NCBI GenBank assembly: GCA_900552675.1
Contig: USAI01000008.1
Span: 1-43,452 of the forward strand
Length of the DNA stretch: 43,452 bases
Source of the DNA: an uncultured Prevotella sp.
GTDB taxonomy: Bacteria > Bacteroidota > Bacteroidia > Bacteroidales > Bacteroidaceae
Reading direction: 5' to 3'
In this document: positions 8,463-15,433 of the stretch, one piece after another
Position numbering within the stretch: the stretch's first letter is position 1
Layout: each line of letters opens with the position of its first letter
Program-made: the position numbers and the translations under genes
The notes under the pieces: generated by a model
Seen by the model: the letters and a program-made list of their open reading frames with translations, nothing else
Databases searched by the model: none
What the model was told of the DNA's origin: nothing

Positions 8463-9341
8463 TTACTTCTTCAACACCTTCTTAACGCCGTTAGCAGTTT
8501 TCTGAATGTAGAGACCCGGTTTGCTCATATCCTTCACCTGCATGCCATTAACGGTGTAGATGGCGTTTACCTTATTGTTGTCGGCTTTTACCTGGTTGAT
8601 GCCAGTAGCGTCGGCTGCCTTCTGATAGAAGAATACAGCATCGTAGTTGAGCTGAGCACCTGTAGCACCACCGCTGAGGAAGGTGAGCACGTTGCCTTTA
8701 CATTTGTCAGTGCAATTTGTAAGGTCGAAGCCCAGGTCAACGAGGTCGTCAACGGGAATATCAATGTTGTACCATTCACCGTCGCGATCAAAGTCGCCTA
8801 CCAGCTCATAGCTGGCGTCGGTTTTATCCTTGCCCAGTGCGAAGTGTCCTTTAGCATCGGGGCCTACGGCAATGTTGTGTGTAGCGTGGATAGTGCCACC
8901 ATCTTTCATAGCCATGTGCAGATACCACTTACCGTTCTTCAGCATGCTGAAGTCGAAGCCATCCAGTTCTTTATCAGCGTCAACTACGCCATTGTGTCCC
9001 AGTCCTGACCATCCGACTGTGCCTACTACGAAGCTCATATAGCCTGAACCACCGAATGAGTTGAAGCCTTCGCCTTCGCCACCCGTGTAGGTGTTATCCC
9101 AGATGTAAACGGGGCGTGCCCCGTCAAGATCAGTGGGGTTCTCGTTCTTCAAGATTTTGGTTTCGCCCAGTGCGTCAACCTCGTCTTCTGAAGCATAGAG
9201 AATAACGTAGTTGGTTGTGCCTTTGAAGTCGAATGTAGGGTCACCGCTATCTATATCGGTTGCGGGTGTTACATAACTTGTTTGAGCTGCTGCTGCAAGT
9301 GCCATGAAGCACGATGCTGCCAAAAGAGTAAATTTTCTCAT
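8463..9341 (-). CDS. Small exported glycan-binding protein sharing the GH16 accessory module
   Basis: The protein has 292 residues from MRKFTLLAASCFMALAAAAQ, which is a clean signal peptide; a longer in-frame reading adds 38 basic residues and is rejected. The mature part is essentially one module (about 30-250) with the same order of motifs as the three repeats of the GH16 enzyme: YIWDN, FNSFGG, VGTVGWSGLG, FSMLKNGKWYLHMAM, GDFDRDGEWYNIDIP and a closing YDAVFFYQK. The C-terminal tail (YTVNGMQV..GLYIQ) resembles those of the other exported proteins here. Its place directly after susD is where SusE/SusF-like surface glycan-binding proteins usually lie, but it has no lipobox cysteine. A role in binding beta-1,3-glucan at the cell surface is inferred from position and shared module. 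Confidence 0.8.
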   Translation of the reverse strand: MRKFTLLAASCFMALAAAAQTSYVTPATDIDSGDPTFDFKGTTNYVILYASEDEVDALGETKILKNENPTDLDGARPVYIWDNTYTGGEGEGFNSFGGSGYMSFVVGTVGWSGLGHNGVVDADKELDGFDFSMLKNGKWYLHMAMKDGGTIHATHNIAVGPDAKGHFALGKDKTDASYELVGDFDRDGEWYNIDIPVDDLVDLGFDLTNCTDKCKGNVLTFLSGGATGAQLNYDAVFFYQKAADATGINQVKADNNKVNAIYTVNGMQVKDMSKPGLYIQKTANGVKKVLKK

Positions 9342-9417
9342 AGTTGTTTTGTTTTTAATATTAGTAATATTGTTTATTGTAAAATAATATCTTTTTCCTG
9401 TTTTGCTTTGTCGGCGC

Positions 9418-9475
9418 TTTGGTTTTGACAGGAAGCGGAAACCGCACGGCCTCACGCTTCCTGTTCTGAACCAAA
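9418..9475 (-). other. Large hairpin after susD
   Basis: Two paired blocks form one interrupted stem: TTTGGTT (9418-9424) with AACCAAA (9469-9475), and ACAGGAAGCG (9428-9437) with CGCTTCCTGT (9455-9464). It lies between the susD stop and the next start, with no clear U-tract on the minus strand. It could protect the 3' end of an abundant susC-susD message or reduce read-through into the enzyme genes. Confidence 0.75.
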
Positions 9476-9545
9476 TGCAAGCAAAGCGTATATCGTTATG
9501 TTAAGTATGATACTTATAAATAGCGATGATTTTTTTATATGTGTG

Positions 9546-11183
9546 TTACCAGTTAGGGTTCTGCTCTATGCCACTAAGGTCAATCTCCTTCGATGGTATG
9601 GGGAACAGCTCGTGCTTACCTTTCTGGAAGGTGCCGTACAGCTCCTTGGCCTCTTCAGTTTCGCCTGCCATGTAGGTGTCCATCGTTTCTTTGGCAATGC
9701 CCCAGCGGGTGAGGTCGAACCAGCGGTGGCCTTCCATAGCCAACTCTACGCGGCGCTCGTGACGAATGGCCTTGCGCAAATCTTCCTGGTTATCGTTAAA
9801 GGTAACGGTTTGGCCCTGTATCACAGCGGTGTAGGGGAACTGGCTCAGGCCCGCACGGTCGCGCACCTCTTTCAGTGCTGTCTTGGCGCTGGGCAGGTCT
9901 CCACTTTCGCAGCACGCCTCGGCATACATTAGCAGCACATCGGCATAACGTATCTGTATGTTGTTCTTGGGCGAGCGTGTGGCGTGTGCCAGTTTGTAGA
10001 TGCCACCGTTGGCGCCATCGTTATACATGGCATATTTGCGGTTCAGCATACGGTCGCCACAGTATATTTCTTGTGCTGGTGTTTCAATCTGTTCATCGGT
10101 AGGAACAAGTATGGTCTCATCGCGACGCGCATCGCCAGCCTCATATTCGTTGTACAGGTTCTGTGTGGGGCGGTCGTAGCCCCATCCAGCCTCGCCGAAA
10201 GCCGACGAGCGTGAACGCTGTAAGATGGTGGTCATGGTTCCGCGTGTGTAGCCCTCGCCACCGTAGTCGGATGTTGCCTCTTCGGCGTATTGAATTTCAA
10301 ACACACTCTCGCGTCCGTTTTCGTTTGCCAGACGGAAGTTGTCGAGGTAGTTGGGCCAGAGCGAATATTGTCTGCTCTTGATAACCTTTTCGCCCCACTT
10401 GGCTGCCTCGGCAAAGTATTTCTGAGCCTCGGTTTCGTTGCCAGCGTTACGCAGATAGTCGGCACGGTAGAGGTTTGCCTTTAGCAGCATGGCCTGTGCA
10501 GCACCCTTTGTGGCGCGACCCAGCTCTTCGTTGCTGTATTTGTCTTTCTCCCACAGCAGGTTTTCGGCGCGTTTAAAGTCTTCGATGGCAAAGTTGAGCG
10601 TCTCGTCCATTGTGGTGCGTGTTTGTGCCCACTCGTTTGAACTCTTCACCACGAAGTCGATAAGAGGCATACCGCCAAACATACGTGCCAAGCGGAAGTA
10701 GTAGAAGCCGCGCAAGAAGTAAGCCTCGCCCAAGTAGCGGTCGCGATATTTGGCTTGCTGTTCGGCCTCTGTACCTTCGGTCTCGATACGTGTGGTAGGA
10801 ATTTCGTCGATGGCCAAGTTGGCGCGTTGTATGCCTTGCCATTGTGCGCGATAATATTGAAGAAGAATTTCGTTATCCGAGTTGGCTTTGAAGTTTTCCA
10901 GCTCGCGTAGGTCGGCACCGTCGTTAATGTCTTGTCCGCCCTTGAGGGCATCGTCTGACACGATGTCGCCGAAATACCATTCGGGGTAGTAGGTTGTACC
11001 AAACTCCCATGTCATTGGCACGTAAGCAGCGTTTACCACAGCCTCGGCGGTAGACAATGAAGTGAAGAATTCAGACACCTTTGTTGTTCCTGGTGTTTCT
11101 TCTGTCAGCCAGTCGTTGCACGAACTGAGGCTCAGTGTAGCCAACGCCAAAGCTGAATATGTTAATGCTTTAAACTGATTCAT
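9546..11183 (-). CDS. SusD/RagB-family outer membrane lipoprotein
   Basis: The protein has 545 residues. A lipoprotein signal peptide ends at C22 (LATLSLSSC), so it is lipidated and probably surface exposed. Family hallmarks are visible: a helical N-terminal half, IRYADVLLMYAEA near residue 400, HERRVELAMEGHRWFDLTRWG near residue 480, and an end in NPNW. SusD proteins cap the SusC barrel and bind the glycan before uptake. It starts 64 bases after the susC stop, so the two are cotranscribed. The substrate cannot be read from this protein alone; the neighbouring GH16, GH128 and GH3 genes point to beta-1,3-glucan. Length is normal for the family. Confidence 0.96.
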   Translation of the reverse strand: MNQFKALTYSALALATLSLSSCNDWLTEETPGTTKVSEFFTSLSTAEAVVNAAYVPMTWEFGTTYYPEWYFGDIVSDDALKGGQDINDGADLRELENFKANSDNEILLQYYRAQWQGIQRANLAIDEIPTTRIETEGTEAEQQAKYRDRYLGEAYFLRGFYYFRLARMFGGMPLIDFVVKSSNEWAQTRTTMDETLNFAIEDFKRAENLLWEKDKYSNEELGRATKGAAQAMLLKANLYRADYLRNAGNETEAQKYFAEAAKWGEKVIKSRQYSLWPNYLDNFRLANENGRESVFEIQYAEEATSDYGGEGYTRGTMTTILQRSRSSAFGEAGWGYDRPTQNLYNEYEAGDARRDETILVPTDEQIETPAQEIYCGDRMLNRKYAMYNDGANGGIYKLAHATRSPKNNIQIRYADVLLMYAEACCESGDLPSAKTALKEVRDRAGLSQFPYTAVIQGQTVTFNDNQEDLRKAIRHERRVELAMEGHRWFDLTRWGIAKETMDTYMAGETEEAKELYGTFQKGKHELFPIPSKEIDLSGIEQNPNW

Positions 11184-11247
11184 ATATTATATAATGATGT
11201 TATTTCTCTGTCTGTTGAACATTAAGATAGCGTTACATACACCTTTG

Positions 11248-14200
11248 TTAGAAGGTGAAGTTGCAACCAAACATGTAGGTGCGGCTCTGCGGATAGTTGC
11301 CATAGTCGACACCGCTTCCCACCTCGGGGTCGTAGCCCGAATAGTTGGTGATGGTGAAGAGGTTGCTGGCCTGTGCATAAACGCGCAGGTTAGAGATGCC
11401 CCATCCGTTCAGCAGCTTCTTAGGCAGTGTGTAGCCCAGCTGTATGTTCTTCAGGCGGAAGTAAGAACCGCTCTCAAGGAAGCGGCTCGAGTTGAGCATA
11501 TTGTTAGCGCCCTTGGGGTTAGGAATGGTGCCATCGGGGTTATCCTCGGTCCATACGTCGCGCATCTTGGTGCTGAGCTGTGAGGTCAGACCATTGCTTT
11601 CAGTGCGTTCGCGCACGGCATTATATATCTTGTTGCCAGCTACGCCCTGAAAGAACAGTTGCAGGTCAAGACCCTTCCAGTCGGCCGACAGGTTCAAGCC
11701 GTAGGTTACCTTCGGGAAGTTGTTGCCCAACTTTGTGCGGTCGCCTGTTTCTGAAATCTTGCCATCGCCATCAAGGTCGGCATAGATAGCATCGCCAGCA
11801 CCGTAGGGGTTCACCTCGCCATCGCGAGCATAGCCAGGCAGTGCAGCGTTGGCCTCTTCCTTGCTCTTGTAAACGCCCTGATATTTATATCCCCAGAACT
11901 CGAACAGAGGCAGCCCCTCGTCGCTAATTACGCGGTCGCCATAAACAATCTGTCCGCCGTTTAGGCTGGTAAGTTTGTTCTTGATGAACGAGATGTTACC
12001 GTTTACCGAGTAGTTTACCTTGCCGATGTGGTTTGTGTGTCCGAGCGAAATTTCAACACCCACATTGCGCACGGTGCCCACGTTGCTCTGTGCATCGAAG
12101 CGGTTGCCGCTCCAGGCCGGACCCTTTACCGACAGCAACATATCTTTTGTGTTGCGCACGAAGAAGTCGACATTGGCCGACAGCAGACCGTTAGCCCAGG
12201 CAGCGTCAACGCCAGCGTTCCATGTTTCGGTGCGTTCCCACTTGCCACCCTGGTTTACGTAGGTAAGGATGGTAGCGCCAGTGCCCACCGTTTGGTTTAC
12301 GCCGAAGGGGTAGCCCACAAACACGTTTTGCGAGGTGAAGATGGTTTGGTTAAAGGCGTCGTTGGCAATTTTGTCGTTACCAATCTGTCCCCATCCCAAG
12401 CGCAGCTTCAGGTAGTCGAGTTTCTTAAAGCGTTTCATGAAGGGCTCTTCGCTCACCTTCCATGCAAAGGCGGTAGAGGGGAAATAGCCCCATGTGTTCT
12501 CGGGGAACTTGTTTGAACCGTCGGCACGGAAGTTGACGGTTATCAAGTAGCGATCCATCAAGTTATAATTCAGACGTGCCAAGAACGACAGGCGGCGTGT
12601 GCGGCCTACGCCATCAGCGATGGGGTTAGTGTTGTCGTCGGTGGTTTGTGAGAGATACCAGTTTTTCTCTGATGGGTTGAGGATGGTAGAACCGCTTCCA
12701 CCTATTGAATAATAGTTATACTCTTCAGTGGTTTGGCCCACCATAGCATTGAAGTGGTGTATCTTGCCCAGGTCGAACTGATAGTTGATGATGTTTTCCC
12801 AAGTAAAGGTGGTATATTGCACCAGTCCGCGTGTCAAGAAGTTTTTGCCCTTCGAGTCGTCATAGCTGTTTACGGTGTGGGCATCGGTAAAGGTGCGGTT
12901 CTTCTCGTTCACCTGGTCGTAGCTAAAGTTTGTGCGATAGTTGAGGCCCTTGATGGGTGTAAACTCGAGGTACATATTGCCAAACCAGCGGTTCACCACG
13001 TTGTGCGGATGCGAGTAGTAAACCATTGAGAACGGGTTAGTTACGTTCTTAAAGTTAGAGGGAACGCCCACCTTTCCGCTCATATCTTCATGTTTGCGGT
13101 TATAGGTGCCAGCGGGATAGTAAGGTACATCCCATGGAGCCATTGCCAATGCTGCCGAGATAACGCTTGCACCTGGCGATGCGTTTTGGTTCATGGCGTT
13201 GCGAGCTTGGCTGGTTGCGAACGAGAGGTTCTCGCCAATCTTCAGCCACTTCTTCACCTGAAACGAGGTGTTAGCACGCAGTGTGAGACGATTATATTTT
13301 GAACCAATGATGGTGCCTTCCTGGTCGTAGTAAGATGCCGAGAACGAGTAGTTGCTCTTGTCAGAGCCACCATCAAACGACACGTGATAGTTTTGGATAG
13401 GAGCGTTCGAGTTGAACACCTCGTCTTGCCAGTCGGTGTTGACGGCGCTATAGTCGAAACCATCTTGATAAGTTTTGGTCTTTGCTACAGCATAGTAAGC
13501 ATCGTTACCCAACTTATATTTCTGCAGCCACTCGTTAAAGCCCTTCTTCTCGTAATAGTTGCGCTCTGACTTGGGAGCAGCCAGCTTCAGATAGGTCTGT
13601 ACAAACTCGTCTTTACCCATCAAGTCGAGCTTCTTCCAACGGTTCTGCCAGCCATAATACATATCAAACGATACCTTGCCACGGCCTTTCTCGCCACTCT
13701 TGGTGGTGATAAGTATAACACCGTTAGCACCACGGGCACCGTAGATGGCGGTTGACGAAGCGTCTTTCAATACCTCTGTCGACTCGATATCGTTGGGCGA
13801 GAGGAATGAAATGTCGCTGGTGATGTTACCGTCTACTACATAGATAGGAGCCGAGTCGTTCACAGTACCGATACCGCGGATGCGCACCACAGCGCCAGCA
13901 CCAGGCTGTCCGCTGTTAGCGTTTACGGTCACACCTGCCACGCGACCCTGTATGGCTTGGTCTACACTGGCGGCAGGGGTCTTCTTCAGGTCTTCAGCCT
14001 TTACCACTGCTACTGATCCTGTGAGGTCGCTCTTCTTCATTGAGCCGTAACCTATGGCTACCACCTCGTCCAGCATATTGGTGTCTTCCTCCATCTTAAA
14101 GTCGAAGGTTCCAGTCTTACCTTTTTGGGTTACTGTTTTATAGCCAATACATGAAAATTCTACCACATCTTTAGGATTTACCTTTAACTGATAATGTCCG

Positions 14201-14370
14201 TCGATGTCGGTAACGGTTCCTGAAGCGGTACCTTTCACACGTACTACTACACCTATCAGCGGTTGGCCGTCAGTTTCGGAGACAATGGTTCCTTGAATCT
14301 TGTCAGTCTGTGCCGATACTGCCATAGGGAATAGCAATGCAGCCGAGAGAAGCTTTAGATTTCGTCTCAT
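11248..14370 (-). CDS. SusC/RagA-family TonB-dependent glycan transporter
   Basis: The protein has 1040 residues. It has a signal peptide (about 1-20, ending MAVSAQ), a carboxypeptidase-regulatory-like domain (about 25-100, GTIVSETDGQPLIGVVVRVK), and a plug domain (about 115-230) with the SusC hallmarks VAIGYGSMKKSDLTGSV and STAIYGARGANGVILITTK. A long beta-barrel follows and ends in FGCNFTF with a terminal aromatic residue. It forms the outer membrane channel that imports oligosaccharides using TonB energy, paired with the SusD lipoprotein downstream. It is the first gene of the minus-strand operon. A consensus promoter about 300 bases upstream implies a long leader that an antisense RNA candidate overlaps. 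No frameshift or truncation was seen. Confidence 0.97.
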   Translation of the reverse strand: MRRNLKLLSAALLFPMAVSAQTDKIQGTIVSETDGQPLIGVVVRVKGTASGTVTDIDGHYQLKVNPKDVVEFSCIGYKTVTQKGKTGTFDFKMEEDTNMLDEVVAIGYGSMKKSDLTGSVAVVKAEDLKKTPAASVDQAIQGRVAGVTVNANSGQPGAGAVVRIRGIGTVNDSAPIYVVDGNITSDISFLSPNDIESTEVLKDASSTAIYGARGANGVILITTKSGEKGRGKVSFDMYYGWQNRWKKLDLMGKDEFVQTYLKLAAPKSERNYYEKKGFNEWLQKYKLGNDAYYAVAKTKTYQDGFDYSAVNTDWQDEVFNSNAPIQNYHVSFDGGSDKSNYSFSASYYDQEGTIIGSKYNRLTLRANTSFQVKKWLKIGENLSFATSQARNAMNQNASPGASVISAALAMAPWDVPYYPAGTYNRKHEDMSGKVGVPSNFKNVTNPFSMVYYSHPHNVVNRWFGNMYLEFTPIKGLNYRTNFSYDQVNEKNRTFTDAHTVNSYDDSKGKNFLTRGLVQYTTFTWENIINYQFDLGKIHHFNAMVGQTTEEYNYYSIGGSGSTILNPSEKNWYLSQTTDDNTNPIADGVGRTRRLSFLARLNYNLMDRYLITVNFRADGSNKFPENTWGYFPSTAFAWKVSEEPFMKRFKKLDYLKLRLGWGQIGNDKIANDAFNQTIFTSQNVFVGYPFGVNQTVGTGATILTYVNQGGKWERTETWNAGVDAAWANGLLSANVDFFVRNTKDMLLSVKGPAWSGNRFDAQSNVGTVRNVGVEISLGHTNHIGKVNYSVNGNISFIKNKLTSLNGGQIVYGDRVISDEGLPLFEFWGYKYQGVYKSKEEANAALPGYARDGEVNPYGAGDAIYADLDGDGKISETGDRTKLGNNFPKVTYGLNLSADWKGLDLQLFFQGVAGNKIYNAVRERTESNGLTSQLSTKMRDVWTEDNPDGTIPNPKGANNMLNSSRFLESGSYFRLKNIQLGYTLPKKLLNGWGISNLRVYAQASNLFTITNYSGYDPEVGSGVDYGNYPQSRTYMFGCNFTF

Positions 14371-14468
14371 AATTATAATGATTTAGTTGTTTTAGATATT
14401 CTTTATATTTTTCGTTCTATTTCGTTTGAGTAGGGGAGAAGACTCGTTTTGATTTTTTTGGTCCGAAT

Positions 14469-14476
14469 TATCTTTG
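14469..14476 (+). promoter_or_regulatory. Consensus -7 element on the strand opposite to susC
   Basis: TATCTTTG matches the Bacteroidota TAnnTTTG element exactly. A TTTG lies at 14448-14451, giving a 17-base gap that is shorter than the usual 19-21, so the -33 match is weak. Transcription would run away from susC on the plus strand, starting near 14482. Confidence 0.5.
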
Positions 14477-14481
14477 ACGAT

Positions 14482-14576
14482 TTTTAGGTTAAAACGTTTA
14501 AAGGTTTTTTACTTCTTGGGGTCGTCGAAGTGGTTAATCGAACTTTGCTCTCGAATTTGTTGTTCGAGTTTTTTTT
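14482..14576 (+). ncRNA. Candidate cis-antisense RNA to the susC leader
   Basis: About 95 nt lie between a consensus -7 element (14469-14476) and an intrinsic terminator: CTCGAA (14550-14555), a 7-base loop, TTCGAG (14563-14568) and eight T residues (14569-14576). A small upstream hairpin pairs ACTTC (14511-14515) with GAAGT (14527-14531). No open reading frame of note fits. The transcript would be fully complementary to the susC leader. Cis-encoded antisense RNAs at susC-like genes, such as DonS in Bacteroides fragilis, repress their loci, so the same role is plausible. The start is estimated and expression is not shown. Confidence 0.5.
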
Positions 14577-14675
14577 CATCTTGCTCTTTGCTCAGGTTAT
14601 TTGTCTTGTCTGGGGAAGAAGGTTTTTAGTTGACTGTTGCGTCTTGTTTTCATCCCCTGGGCAGGTTTTCGTTGA

Positions 14676-14707
14676 CAAAAGTAGTGTTTTATGCTATAAA
14701 AAGCAAA
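14676..14707 (-). promoter_or_regulatory. Promoter of the susC operon
   Basis: On the minus strand TTTG (14707-14704) is followed after 20 bases by TACTTTTG (14683-14676), an exact match to TTTG-N20-TAnnTTTG. Transcription would begin near 14669, giving a leader of about 300 nt before the susC start at 14370. Confidence 0.65.
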
Positions 14708-15250
14708 AAAATGAGCCACAAAAAAACTCACTAAAAACTCACTTTTTTAGTTTTTATTTTTGCTAACATATTGTGTGATAATAATATAAGTATATATAAA
14801 CACTACGTCAACCCTCATGTTGTGCTTACAAATAATTGCGTTTTTTTTTATGCTGTTTTATTTGAATGGTTTCAAAGTGGTGAAACATTTATTGTGCATG
14901 TATTGTCAAGTCGACTTGTCAAACGCTATATTTTTATTCGTTTTTCATTGAATGTTCGTTTTTAGTTTTTGCCCTCGATGATAAAGAAATGTACCTACAA
15001 GTACGCTATAGAATGATGCCGATTATGCTTTACCAATTGTGAAGAGGTAATGCAAAAAACATAAAGCTATCATTTGGAAGTTTGCAAATTTGCGTTTTTG
15101 CATAAATATACAAAAATAGGACTAAAAATGAATGTTTATGCAAAACCGATATTTTACATTCTTTTACATAAGATTGTTTAAAATACTTACAGTCTATAGT
15201 TAAAAACCTGTGTCTTGCTTTCACTTTTCAAAGTTGATACTTCTCATTTG
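14708..15250. other. Gene-free AT-rich region upstream of susC
   Basis: I see no convincing gene here; the short open frames are AT-rich and lack family features. It holds two perfect palindromes, CAAGTCGACTTG (14907-14918) and GCAAATTTGC (15084-15093), which could be operators. A weak minus-strand promoter-like pair also occurs (TTTG at 15144-15141, TATTTTTG at 15118-15111, 22-base gap). With the tandem repeat next to it, this is the likely region where the glucan-locus regulator binds, but no site can be assigned. Confidence 0.4.
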
Positions 15251-15355
15251 TGAAACCATGGGTTTTAGGTCGTGAAACCCTTGGTTTCAGCTTGTGAAAC
15301 CCTTGGTTTCAGCTTGTGAAACCCTTGGTTTTAGAGCCTGAAACCCATGCTTTCA
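15251..15355. repeat. Five-copy 22-bp tandem repeat of palindromic units
   Basis: Units start at 15251, 15273, 15295, 15317 and 15339, exactly 22 bases apart. Each has the form TGAAACC-N3-GGTTTCA, an interrupted palindrome with 7-base arms; the first, fourth and fifth have one arm change. The spacer between palindromes is five bases. The array starts 79 bases beyond the stop of the PD-(D/E)XK gene. Units are contiguous with no unique spacers, so it is not a CRISPR array. Confidence 0.85.
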
Positions 15356-15433
15356 GACCGTAATTTGATGGGTATTGCAAACAGCACCCAATACTGTATA
15401 TTTATGCAAAAATGTGAATGTCGTTTTAAAAGA

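Noticed and set aside
9342..9455. N-terminal extension of the small glycan-binding protein
   Set aside because: The extra residues are basic and translate half of the hairpin at 9418-9475; the internal ATG begins a clean signal peptide.
14530..14766. Plus-strand 78-codon frame in the susC leader
   Set aside because: It runs through the antisense RNA terminator and is low in complexity with no family features.
15251..15355. CRISPR-like array
   Set aside because: Units are contiguous at 22 bases with near-identical sequence between palindromes and no unique spacers; no cas genes are present.
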